From an uncultured Alphaproteobacteria bacterium (GTDB lineage: Bacteria; Pseudomonadota; Alphaproteobacteria; Rhodobacterales; Rhodobacteraceae), in the NCBI GenBank assembly GCA_902533625.1, contig CACAMI010000008.1, positions 1 to 64,000 of the forward strand: 64,000 nt of DNA. The letters run 5' to 3'. A program made the position numbers and the translations under genes. Each line of letters begins with the position of its first letter. The first letter of the stretch is position 1. Of this stretch, positions 33,373-40,435 are shown one piece after another. The notes under the pieces are model-generated. The model had not been told where the DNA came from. It searched no databases and was given only the letters and a program-made list of their open reading frames with translations.

Positions 33373-33786
33373 TCACACATTAATTTTCATACACTGGAAT
33401 GCATTGACTATGGTGCGCTTACTATTATTTAGTGGATCTTTATCAGTGACGATTCCAAAAGTTTTGGAGTGAAAGCTATTGACCACAAGAAATTCATTAT
33501 TCCCCTTATTATCCTTCAAATCCTTTTCACATGAAATCTGATCATTATACCTCTTAAGGGGTGGATCATTCATATCATTGTTCACCATCTTATACGCCAT
33601 CTCAACCCCTGAAAATTCTATACTCCCTTCAGGCTGAGCAACAGCAATCTGATAAAATACTATTATCCAGTATGAGGCCTCGGTCTCTGAAATATTTAGC
33701 AACATTCGTGTTGACGGCTTTTCAGCAAATGCCGAACCAGAAAAAAGGTTAAAACAAATAATTAATGTAGATATCATACGCATCAT
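33373..33786 (-). CDS. secreted protein with KPSTRMLL motif
   Basis: A 137-residue exported protein. It begins with a signal peptide (MRMISTLIICFNLFSGSAFA, cleaved before EKPST). The mature N-terminus, EKPSTRMLLNISETEA, has an eight-residue identity to the linker of the nuclease-like fusion at 28864-30054 (KKPSTRMLLAVSDEKP). The rest is beta-rich with two cysteines (ISCEKD and FQCMK). No family is recognised. It ends 18 nt before the start of the hydrolase-cyclase gene and is probably cotranscribed with it. Confidence 0.65.
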   Translation of the reverse strand: MMRMISTLIICFNLFSGSAFAEKPSTRMLLNISETEASYWIIVFYQIAVAQPEGSIEFSGVEMAYKMVNNDMNDPPLKRYNDQISCEKDLKDNKGNNEFLVVNSFHSKTFGIVTDKDPLNNSKRTIVNAFQCMKINV

Positions 33787-33794
33787 TGTATTTT

Positions 33795-34046
33795 CTATAC
33801 TAAGCCTATTAATTTCATAGCATCATATTTTTCTCTTAGAGTTTCCTCAAAAACTTCTTCAAACTCATTAGACTCCTTTAATTCCTGCTCAAAACACCAC
33901 AGACACAAAGTTACAGTTATATTCCTACTTATTTCTATAAACTTTACTGGAATAGGTTCAGAATATTCAGGGTGCGGATTTAATGATCTTTTGCACCAGC
34001 TGCATTTAGCCGTTTCTAATCCATAAATAGTTCTATAATTTTTCAT
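33795..34046 (-). CDS. small protein with two CxxC pairs
   Basis: An 83-residue soluble protein of unknown function. CSWC (residues 15-18) and CLWC (about residues 48-51) form two CxxC pairs separated by about 30 residues, as in a zinc ribbon, with a helical acidic C-terminus (ELKESNEFEEVFEETLREKY). Zinc binding is inferred. It lies 8 nt upstream of the secreted-protein gene on the same strand. Confidence 0.55.
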   Translation of the reverse strand: MKNYRTIYGLETAKCSWCKRSLNPHPEYSEPIPVKFIEISRNITVTLCLWCFEQELKESNEFEEVFEETLREKYDAMKLIGLV

Positions 34047-34075
34047 CTATGACACTAGTAAACTGGTGATCTGGA

Positions 34076-34285
34076 TCATACTATTGGAATAATACTTTCA
34101 AAAAATATCTTAAATGAAAAAATGCTAACCAATAACACAATAGATATTACCAGCCCATATAGATAAATTTTCTTCGTCAAATCTTTTGAGCGTTCTTTAA
34201 TCGAAACATCACTTTTCCCAAAAACATTTTCAAAGGAATTTTGTAACTCTGCTTTATCATCCCTATTCATACGACTAAATGACAT
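34076..34285 (-). CDS. small membrane protein (69 aa)
   Basis: A 69-residue protein with a charged, helical N-terminal half (NRDDKAELQNSFENVFGKSD) and one C-terminal membrane span (LYGLVISIVLLVSIFSFKIFF). No family is recognised. It heads a string of small minus-strand genes running down to the hydrolase-cyclase fusion, with about 30 nt to the CxxC gene. It may be a tail-anchored protein; function unknown. Confidence 0.5.
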   Translation of the reverse strand: MSFSRMNRDDKAELQNSFENVFGKSDVSIKERSKDLTKKIYLYGLVISIVLLVSIFSFKIFFESIIPIV

Positions 34286-34432
34286 TTAATTTTTTCCTGA
34301 GTTAAATATTTCGTAATTAAACTACTTTTTAAAGATCATACAATGTTCGTCAAGCTTTTGTCTGACTGACTTCGCATCGGAAAGAACGGTAGAAAGCGAT
34401 TTGGTCTTTAAACTAAAGCTAATCCTAGAGGC

Positions 34433-34492
34433 TGAGTAAAATTGTCTCAAGTCAGCAGGAATAGGTCTGCCAAAGTAGCAAATCCCACCCCC
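34433..34492 (+). repeat. repeat R2 copy a
   Basis: About 60 bp beginning TGAGTAAAATTGTCTCAAGT and ending AAATCCCACCCC, repeated at 36146-36205 in the same direction. The first 31 bases are identical and the rest similar. It lies in the 357-nt gap at 34286-34642, which has no gene. Confidence 0.75.
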
Positions 34493-34497
34493 AATAC

Positions 34498-34529
34498 AGT
34501 TTAAATGATTCAGCCAGAGTGATGCAGTT
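34498..34529 (+). repeat. repeat R3 copy a
   Basis: A 32-bp sequence beginning AGTTTAAATGATTCAGCCAG and ending GTGATGCAGTT, identical at 37019-37050 in the same direction. It directly follows repeat R2 copy a, whereas copy b stands about 800 bp away from R2 copy b. Confidence 0.75.
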
Positions 34530-34642
34530 TGGCTATAACTAATCTCATCATCGCCTTCTAGTCAAAGCTACAACCTATTGAAATTAATAACTAGCTACAT
34601 ACATAGAGATCTACCAAAACTAGAAGCAGTAGGGAAAACATT

Positions 34643-35026
34643 ATGAGCATGGAATTATACTATCTCGTCCTTTTCGCGTTACTTATAGTAGCGACTATTT
34701 TAATCCAACAGTTAGCAAGCGTTTTTAGTGAGGGGTTACTACCACTTTTTGGTTCCCGGGAAGATATAAAATTCACGGGTCTAACAGGTAGACTTGAGAG
34801 GGCCATTATTAACTCCGTGATTGCTATGTCAGTAATGGCTCCAACGGTTTTAGCCTTGCACTTAACGAATGCAAGCACCGGTGGCACAGTACTGGCAATG
34901 CAAATTTTTTTAATATCTCGGCTACTATATATATTTTCGTACGCCTTTAGCATCTTTGGATTGCGCTCGGGAGCCTGGGTATCAGGGCTCCTTTGCAACC
35001 TATGGTTATTCTTTGCGCTGATATGA
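34643..35026 (+). CDS. MAPEG family membrane protein
   Basis: A 127-residue inner-membrane protein of the MAPEG superfamily (membrane-associated proteins in eicosanoid and glutathione metabolism). Four predicted spans, GLTGRLERAIINSVIAM for the family arginine/asparagine block, and ISRLLYIFSYAFSIFGLRSGAW near the end fit the family. Bacterial members are often glutathione-linked or of unknown role. It is separated by 123 nt from the deacetylase-like gene that follows. Confidence 0.8.
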   Translation: MSMELYYLVLFALLIVATILIQQLASVFSEGLLPLFGSREDIKFTGLTGRLERAIINSVIAMSVMAPTVLALHLTNASTGGTVLAMQIFLISRLLYIFSYAFSIFGLRSGAWVSGLLCNLWLFFALI

Positions 35027-35149
35027 GCACTATAGATTTAATTGGGAGTGGTGGAAGCTTAGCTGTAAATGATTAAATTAATGCTCTTAATGGCGAGCGG
35101 CCCATCATCTGTTCTAGAGAGACATAAATCCTAAAAAAAAGGGGATCTA

Positions 35150-36070
35150 ATGGGCAGTAAGATCAGCTTCATTTATCATCCTAAGTATGACATACCGTTA
35201 CCCGTACCTCATCGTTTCACATCTTCAAAGTTTTCCGATCTTTTTCAAGAGCTGAAAATAACGGGTTTAATAGGAAATTCTGTCGTACTGACGCCCACTT
35301 TTGCTACAGTAGCGGATCTGTCGATAATACATAATCCAGATTATATTGCTAAATTTGAGTCAGGTAATTTATCTTCCGATGAATTAAGAAGGCTGGGGCT
35401 GCCATGGACCAAGGAATTAGTTGAGAGATCATTTCTAGCAGTCAACGGCACATACTTAACAGCCATTGAGGCGCTGAGAAATGGAGTCGCTTGTCACCTG
35501 GCTGGTGGCACCCATCACTCGCATTATGATTTTGGATCTGGCTTTTGCGTGTTCAATGACATGGCTTTCGCCGCAGTCCAGCTTTTAAATCAAAGGAGAA
35601 TCAAAAGAATACTTATCTTTGACTGTGATGTACATCAAGGGGATGGAACAGCAGCGATCTTGGAAAATAACTCTAATGTGTTCACTTGCTCTATCCATTG
35701 CAGGAAAAACTTTCCCGCCAGAAAAATGAAAAGCGATTTAGATATTGAACTTGATGACAATCTTGGAAATAAAGATTACTTGCGAATTCTTCGCAATACT
35801 CTGAAAAATTGCACAAGTAGGTTTTTTCCAGACCTAGTAATATACGATGCAGGGGTTGATGTCTCCCAGACCGATAAGCTTGGACGATTAAAACTAGATA
35901 TTGATGGCATTTATGAACGCGACTTCTGTGTTCTTGAATATTTTAAAAACCTGTCCATCCCTGTTGCTACTGTGATTGGAGGAGGATATTCTGGTGACCC
36001 TAAAGAACTAGCAAGGCGGCACTCTCAGGTGTTTCACGCAGCCCAAAACCTACATGGTTTTACTAAATAA
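35150..36070 (+). CDS. histone deacetylase-like amidohydrolase
   Basis: Zinc-dependent amidohydrolase of the histone-deacetylase superfamily, whose bacterial members act on acetyl-polyamines or acetylated proteins. Motifs seen: HPKYDIPLP at the start, LAGGTHHSHYDFGSGFCVFND (catalytic His pair), FDCDVHQGDGT (zinc Asp and His), IYDAGVDVSQTDKLGRL (zinc Asp) and GGGYS (the family's transition-state glycine/tyrosine loop). At 306 aa it is a normal length. GGGGATCT precedes the ATG. It is the last gene before a 1.1 kb non-coding stretch. Confidence 0.88.
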   Translation: MGSKISFIYHPKYDIPLPVPHRFTSSKFSDLFQELKITGLIGNSVVLTPTFATVADLSIIHNPDYIAKFESGNLSSDELRRLGLPWTKELVERSFLAVNGTYLTAIEALRNGVACHLAGGTHHSHYDFGSGFCVFNDMAFAAVQLLNQRRIKRILIFDCDVHQGDGTAAILENNSNVFTCSIHCRKNFPARKMKSDLDIELDDNLGNKDYLRILRNTLKNCTSRFFPDLVIYDAGVDVSQTDKLGRLKLDIDGIYERDFCVLEYFKNLSIPVATVIGGGYSGDPKELARRHSQVFHAAQNLHGFTK

Positions 36071-36145
36071 TTTAGGATCTCTCAAGAGGCACGGTTTTTG
36101 GTAGTTGAAGGTTGTTTTTTGGATCGTTATCAATTTATTTTAAGT

Positions 36146-36205
36146 TGAGTAAAATTGTCTCAAGTCAGCAGGAATACATCTTATAAAGTAATAAATCCCA
36201 CCCCT
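36146..36205 (+). repeat. repeat R2 copy b
   Basis: Second copy of the sequence beginning TGAGTAAAATTGTCTCAAGT found at 34433-34492; the opening 31 bases are identical and the CCCACCCC end is retained. Confidence 0.75.
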
Positions 36206-36303
36206 GTTATAAACATGCAACTCATCAGAACTGTTCATCACTTTGTACATCACCTGTGCTGTTTCACCAAATAGTGCATACAAATCAATGTGTTAGATTG
36301 TGT

Positions 36304-36417
36304 GATGGTGAGGCTGAGAAGTAGTTCAGTGCTTCACACATGCACCACACACCAAATGAAAGTCAGCAATATAAACACTTTATGTGATCCAGACTATGTG
36401 TCAACAGGCACATTTTC
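36304..36417 (+). repeat. repeat R1 copy b (begins with a tRNA-Leu 3'-end-like segment)
   Basis: Starts GATGGTGAGGCTGAGAAG, which differs by one base from the plus-strand sequence across the 3' end of the tRNA-Leu gene (40241-40258). It then continues into the 95-bp unit shared with 30138-30250, in the opposite direction. The tRNA gene itself does not contain the 95-bp part. Confidence 0.8.
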
Positions 36418-36621
36418 TTTCACACTTTCTTTCACAGTTAGAATGAACACCCCCATGCGAGGGCCACTGGGTATGCCTACGTAGTATATACATCTGATGC
36501 GCAACAGATCAGTGTGCAGGCATGTTAACCAGTGGCAGTTAAGGTGGTGTCACTTAGCCTGGTACAGTTATGATGTCATAACACCTAGGGTGTGCCTCTA
36601 AATGACTCTGAGAGACTCAAA

Positions 36622-36687
36622 ATGGGGTGCTAGAGACTCAATAGATGTGTGTCATAGTGTTAAAGGAGTCAGTTCAAGTGTTTGAGT
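36622..36687 (+). repeat. repeat R4 copy a
   Basis: About 66 bp starting ATGGGGTGCTAGAGACTCAA and ending near GGAGTCAGTTCAAGTG, repeated at 39623-39687 in the same direction with few changes. It contains GACTC and GAGTC pentamers in inverted arrangement. Confidence 0.75.
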
Positions 36688-37018
36688 CTGTGTGAGCTGT
36701 TTTTAGGGGGGTGAAAAAGTTTTATCCAGTTCTATTGAATATGAAGCATAAACACTTACATGATATAACATGAAAAATATAGTATATATAATAATAGAAG
36801 TACTAGAATATTACACTACTCCCATTATACGGACTTTCATGCAAGATGAACCTAAAAGAGTGCCTATAAAAGTGGTTCACGAGAATGATAGAAGGAAAGC
36901 TCCCTACCCACCTACTCGTCTGTAAGATCTAGAGTTTTTAAAAAGTAGTTATCCGGCTCAAGTTTTGAACAAGGTTTAGCTTTCTATAAATCATAGGTTA
37001 ACAACGCTACCCCAGTAG

Positions 37019-37050
37019 AGTTTAAATGATTCAGCCAGAGTGATGCAGTT
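37019..37050 (+). repeat. repeat R3 copy b
   Basis: Identical copy of the 32-bp sequence at 34498-34529 (AGTTTAAATGATTCAGCCAG and so on), same direction. Confidence 0.75.
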
Positions 37051-37171
37051 AGTTGGTTAGTTGCAATAAATGCTATTACGATGTATTGGCTCAGTCGCCC
37101 CTAAGGAAGTTTTTAGACTATCATTGTATGGAATTTTTAAAATTTTTATATCTAAAAGCCCAAATTAGTCG

Positions 37172-37498
37172 CTAGTCGGAAAGAACATTATTATCTAACA
37201 CAATACCACGGTTAGCAAATATTTTTGCAGGCGTTTCTGGGTTTAATCTCTCTATTTCTTGCCATATCGGCTGACATTCTTTGTAAGCTTTTTCATCACG
37301 ATATTCAAAAATAAACCCCAACCTATAAACGCCCTCTTTATTCCATATGCGAAGCATTGCATGCCGTATCATACCCTTCTTTTTTAACTCTGGAAGATAT
37401 TTGGACTTTTGCTCATTATTCCAACGCATAATAGTTATCTCCATATCATTCTTGGAACTAAAATCTACTGTGGAGTAATTTACAATTGTTGCTGGCGT
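37172..37498 (-). CDS. small ABM/NIPSNAP-like protein, subfamily A
   Basis: A 108-residue protein, one of three close paralogs. Blocks: IVNYSTVDFSSKNDMEI, KKKGMIRHAMLRIWNKEGVY, LGFIFEYRDEKAYKECQ, and a final strand NRGIVLDNN. These match the proteins at 15071 (RIWNKEG, EYRDTEAFKECQ) and 39752 (RIWNKGD, LGILFEY). The frame extends to a GTG at 37528, but the paralogs begin a few residues before the first strand, so I prefer ATG 37498, with AGGAG about 13 nt upstream. No catalytic residue is recognised. Confidence 0.7.
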   Translation of the reverse strand, partial: TPATIVNYSTVDFSSKNDMEITIMRWNNEQKSKYLPELKKKGMIRHAMLRIWNKEGVYRLGFIFEYRDEKAYKECQPIWQEIERLNPETPAKIFANRGIVLDNNVLSD

Positions 37499-37725
37499 CA
37501 TCTTTACTACTAAACTCCTAAAACTCACTAAATAGCTTAACCGAACTAATTTTAATTGGAAACTAGATAAATGGGATCAATTGACTAAACTGTAACCCAA
37601 AAGTTTACCTATCCACCATCACTTACCATGTACTAGTAACCGATATTTTTACTATGAAAAATATCAAAAATATTTTACAAGAATTATAGTTTATAATTTG
37701 AACTTATGATAAAGAGGAAAACTTG

Positions 37726-38016
37726 ATGAAATATATCGTTAATACTGTTTGGAAACACGACAACACCATAAAGTGGGAAAAAATGCAGGAAGCAATGGAT
37801 CAATTAAATAAACAAGGATCTCCTGCTGAGGAAGTATTTTGGTTTGCAATTGATGAAAATGCTCACGGAGCAGTAAGTGTTTTTCCTTCTGAAGAAAGTT
37901 ATAGAGAATATAAGGAAAAATTAAATGAAATGAGAAAAGATTCATCATCAGAGATGAATATTTCCATGACATTTGAAGCACGTGGATTGGTTCGTGTTAC
38001 CAAGACTGGAGCTTAA
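37726..38016 (+). CDS. small ABM-like protein
   Basis: A 96-residue protein, probably one ferredoxin-like domain. It opens with MKYIVNTVWKHDNTIKWEKM, has a middle strand AHGAVSVFPSEESYREYKEKL and a final strand ISMTFEARGLVRVTK. AGGA lies 7 nt before the ATG at 37726; the codon before it (TTG 37723) is an alternative. It resembles subfamily B only loosely. Single-gene unit in the accessory region; function unknown. Confidence 0.58.
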   Translation: MKYIVNTVWKHDNTIKWEKMQEAMDQLNKQGSPAEEVFWFAIDENAHGAVSVFPSEESYREYKEKLNEMRKDSSSEMNISMTFEARGLVRVTKTGA

Positions 38017-38233
38017 ACCTTTGACCTCTTAATGCGATATAAAAAAAAATTTTTTCTATAAGTTAAGGCTCAATGAAAATGTAACAGAGTAGTCGTATGA
38101 AGAAAGACAACAAATGCACAGGTTACCAGTGAAGACCAGAATACTTTTGAACATCCCTTAAGTTTTATAATCGTAGCTTTGAATATAGAGATTGGGGCCA
38201 GCCACTAAAAGTTTAGTGCTGACCCTTTAAAAA

Positions 38234-38854
38234 TTAATACCAACCGACTATCCAAGCACTCTCTAAATGACCTAAATCAGCTGCCTTACTAACAATTTTC
38301 TGAAATTCGTCTGACATTCCTATGCTATCAAAAGATTGACCTACTTCCTTAAAAGTCTTAGATCCATAACCAACCATTACCCTGCTCATATTTTCTCCAG
38401 TGACTGGTACCCATGCTGTGACATTAACATTCATCTTTTCTCCCATCTTCGCCACCTGAGGGATCATTTCTAAGGCTTCTGATAATTTATTTCGCTTCAT
38501 ATTGTAAAGCCGGAAAAGCGTAAATTTATAAGAGTCATCTAGCTCACCGTAAACTTTTCTCAACATGTTCATGGGAAGAATTATGTCAGATGCTGGATTC
38601 GTTTGAATTCGCCTTATTATTTTTTTAAACCCTGGGTCTTCCCAACCACTTTCAATTTTAGCGGTGGCATCAGAAAAATTCTCATACATTGAAACCCAAG
38701 ATAGTGAACCCGCAGTCGCTCCAAAAAGCTCCTTATTTACAGAGCAATCATTCCCAAGAGACTTCCAATATTCACTGTTTTCAAGCATATTTTGTAAGCA
38801 TAATGAGTACTTTCCTTGATGAGGCATTACTGTTGTAACGGTACAAATTGTCAT
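38234..38854 (-). CDS. protein with two tandem ABM/NIPSNAP-like domains
   Basis: A 206-residue protein in which two halves look alike. Each begins with a strand and a long helix (HQGKYSLCLQNMLENSEYW and RNKLSEALEMIPQVAKMGEKM), has a central strand (SLSWVSMYENFSD and SRVMVGYGSKTFKEVGQ) and ends with a helix (DPGFKKIIRRIQ and DEFQKIVSKAADLG). This is the arrangement of double NIPSNAP-type proteins. It is a two-domain relative of the single-domain genes in this window. Function unknown; single-gene unit. Confidence 0.6.
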   Translation of the reverse strand: MTICTVTTVMPHQGKYSLCLQNMLENSEYWKSLGNDCSVNKELFGATAGSLSWVSMYENFSDATAKIESGWEDPGFKKIIRRIQTNPASDIILPMNMLRKVYGELDDSYKFTLFRLYNMKRNKLSEALEMIPQVAKMGEKMNVNVTAWVPVTGENMSRVMVGYGSKTFKEVGQSFDSIGMSDEFQKIVSKAADLGHLESAWIVGWY

Positions 38855-38950
38855 ATCATTTCCTTTCCTAGATTAATTGGCAATTGGACACTTTTGACAT
38901 TATTCTTTACATTGTAAATGCAAAGTTCTTTTTCTGAACGTTACATGAAT

Positions 38951-38979
38951 TTAAATGAGGAGTTCCTTCATGGTATAAT
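38951..38979 (+). promoter_or_regulatory. extended -10 promoter upstream of the 39054 gene
   Basis: TATAAT at 38974-38979 is preceded by TGG, giving an extended -10 element, with a weak -35 (TTAAAT, 38951-38956) at 17-bp spacing. It lies 75 nt upstream of the ATG at 39054, whose ribosome site is AAAGGAAAG. It is the clearest sigma70-type promoter I see in the accessory region. Confidence 0.5.
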
Positions 38980-39053
38980 ACCATCTTCTAAATTCCCATT
39001 CTCAACTAACTGATTTTTATATTTAAAATCTTCTATACAAAAAGGAAAGTTTA

Positions 39054-39551
39054 ATGGACGGAAATATTCCTCTTTTTAATAATGAATTCATTATTGCTAC
39101 TTTGAACCTAGAACAAAGAATACTCAATTTTAAAAACCTCAAGCATGAGTCTAAAAACACCATAGGAGTCTGTCAGCGCTATTTTCGTTCTAGTTTGACT
39201 AGAAGGCTAATCGGGAATGAAATTTTAGCCAATACAATTGAAGGAAAATGGTCAACGCAAGCTAGGATTAGAAAGAATTTTGGACTAAGCAAAGGCCAAG
39301 TATCTTCCATCTTTAATGATTGTGTTCAAGCAGAGTGGTTTGTCGTACAAGATAAAATGAAAAGAAAATCTAAGCAACCTCACTATCAGGCAGCGAAGAT
39401 ACTGATTAAGTCTGTTGAAATCTATCAGAGGTACATTTGGCAGGATTTTGAAACAGAAACGCTAAAAACTTTCTTAGAACATTTTGTTTCAAATAGTAAA
39501 CTTGCAACATCAGTTGTTCATAAAGAAATTTTCACACCTACAAAACTTTAG
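39054..39551 (+). CDS. putative winged-helix DNA-binding protein
   Basis: A 165-residue protein with no recognised family by eye. The centre suggests a helix-turn-helix: STQARIRKNFGLSKGQVSSIFNDCVQAEWF, where GLSKGQVSSIF fits a turn and recognition helix, followed by a basic wing (DKMKRKSKQPHYQ). The N-terminal part is helical and has a single cysteine. A MarR-like or mobile-element-type regulator is possible. It has its own extended -10 promoter, and repeat R4b follows 71 nt after its stop. Confidence 0.5.
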   Translation: MDGNIPLFNNEFIIATLNLEQRILNFKNLKHESKNTIGVCQRYFRSSLTRRLIGNEILANTIEGKWSTQARIRKNFGLSKGQVSSIFNDCVQAEWFVVQDKMKRKSKQPHYQAAKILIKSVEIYQRYIWQDFETETLKTFLEHFVSNSKLATSVVHKEIFTPTKL

Positions 39552-39622
39552 AAGGACTTTCATGTAAGAAGATCTAACCAGAAAAAGGCATTAAACTGGA
39601 TTGGGATCAGCGAAGTCTGTAG

Positions 39623-39687
39623 ATGGGGTGCTAGAGACTCAATAGATGTGTGTCATAGGGTTAAGGAGTCAGTTTAGGTGGATGAGT
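39623..39687 (+). repeat. repeat R4 copy b
   Basis: Second copy of the sequence starting ATGGGGTGCTAGAGACTCAA at 36622-36687, same direction, between the putative DNA-binding gene and the ABM-like gene at 39752. Confidence 0.75.
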
Positions 39688-39751
39688 AAGATTTGACTAA
39701 TTAAATATTAAATTATATTAAATTTACGATTATAAAATATGGAAGATTACT

Positions 39752-40075
39752 ATGTCTGCACTTATCAATTATACTACTATTGCCTTTACAACAGAATTTG
39801 AAATGAAGGAGATGATAAAGCATCTTGATGCTACTAGTAAAGTATGGGCACCTGAAATGAAAAAACGTGGTTTAAAACGTTTTGTTTGTACTCGCATTTG
39901 GAACAAAGGTGATACATTTAAATTGGGGATTTTATTTGAATACGATACAAAAGAAGCATTTCAAAATACCATTGAGTATTTAGATGAACATTTTAATAAA
40001 CTTCCTAAAACAAAAGAATTGATGACTATGGCAAAAATGGAAGGAAGCCGAGGCATTGCAGTTTTTGAAGTATAA
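39752..40075 (+). CDS. small ABM/NIPSNAP-like protein, subfamily A
   Basis: A 107-residue protein, third member of subfamily A. Blocks: LINYTTIAFTTEFEM, KKRGLKRFVCTRIWNKGDTF, LGILFEYDTKEAFQNT, with the closing strand GSRGIAVFEV. RIWNK and FEY are shared with 15071 and 37172, but the CQ pair after the helix is lost. GGAAG lies upstream of the ATG. It is the last gene before the tRNA-Leu. Function unknown. Confidence 0.7.
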   Translation: MSALINYTTIAFTTEFEMKEMIKHLDATSKVWAPEMKKRGLKRFVCTRIWNKGDTFKLGILFEYDTKEAFQNTIEYLDEHFNKLPKTKELMTMAKMEGSRGIAVFEV

Positions 40076-40160
40076 GTATCTTCTAGTTCGTTAAACTCAA
40101 TTGTGTCCATGATGACGAACGTAATAGTACTAATTATCAAGTTTCATCAAATAGACTAAG

Positions 40161-40187
40161 TTAAATTTCTTTCTCATTTTCTTTCAC
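40161..40187 (-). pseudogene. relic gene start downstream of tRNA-Leu
   Basis: On the minus strand, GTG at 40187 begins a nine-codon frame MKENEKEI ending at 40161. The bases from the tRNA 3' end through this GTG match those that lead into the intact ABM-like gene at 30305 (MKEMSENQSK). The simplest reading is that a related gene once followed the tRNA here and only its start remains. The call rests on a very short match. Confidence 0.35.
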
Positions 40188-40245
40188 ACCAATCGTCTGT
40201 TGCACAATTTATGCTTACATTTCAATTGGTTATGCGAAATGATGG
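40166..40245 (+). repeat. repeat F copy a (downstream flank of tRNA-Leu)
   Basis: This is the sequence directly downstream of the minus-strand tRNA-Leu gene. It recurs inverted at 30243-30320 (near identical) and, degenerate, at 31944-32015. It includes CTTTCACACCAATCGTCTGT and TTGGTTATGCGAAATGATGG. Confidence 0.8.
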
Positions 40246-40329
40246 TGCGGCTGAGAAGACTCGAACTTCCACGGGTTTTACCCCACAGCGACCTCAACGC
40301 TGCGCGTCTACCAGTTCCGCCACAGCCGC
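40243..40329 (-). tRNA. tRNA-Leu (anticodon GAG)
   Basis: Class II tRNA of 87 nt including an encoded CCA. The acceptor arms GCGGCTG and CAGCCGC pair, followed by the discriminator A. The anticodon arm CAGCG-TTGAGGT-CGCTG gives anticodon GAG, and the long variable arm typical of tRNA-Leu and the T-loop GTTCGAGTC are present. Its 3' end and flank are partly duplicated at 30.2 and 36.3 kb, so it is a probable integration target. Confidence 0.95.
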
Positions 40330-40435
40330 AATCCATTTTTAGTACCATTAGCTTATTATTTTGTATAGATAGATAAATTAAAAAATTGTAACTTAGAAAA
40401 GCTTATTAACTATAAAATAATATTGAGACTACTTT

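Larger units (their letters stand above)
36071..37171. other. 1.1 kb non-coding, repeat-rich region
   Basis: No supportable gene lies here. The stretch holds repeats R2b (36146-36205), R1b (36304-36417), R4a (36622-36687) and R3b (37019-37050), plus a palindrome GTTATGA-TG-TCATAAC (36567-36582) flanked by GGTGT and ACACC. Several GACTC/GAGTC pentamers lie between 36600 and 36690. GC content looks higher than in neighbouring gaps between 36430 and 36720. Together these features resemble the remains of an attachment or recombination region, but no integrase gene is present. Confidence 0.55.

Noticed and set aside
36290-36484. 64-codon plus-strand frame overlapping repeat R1b, aligning to a 73-codon minus-strand frame at 30044-30265
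   Set aside because: The two frames look alike only because they cover the same repeat R1. Most codon differences change the amino acid, the frames diverge completely at both ends, and neither has a ribosome site. It is repeat DNA, not a gene family.
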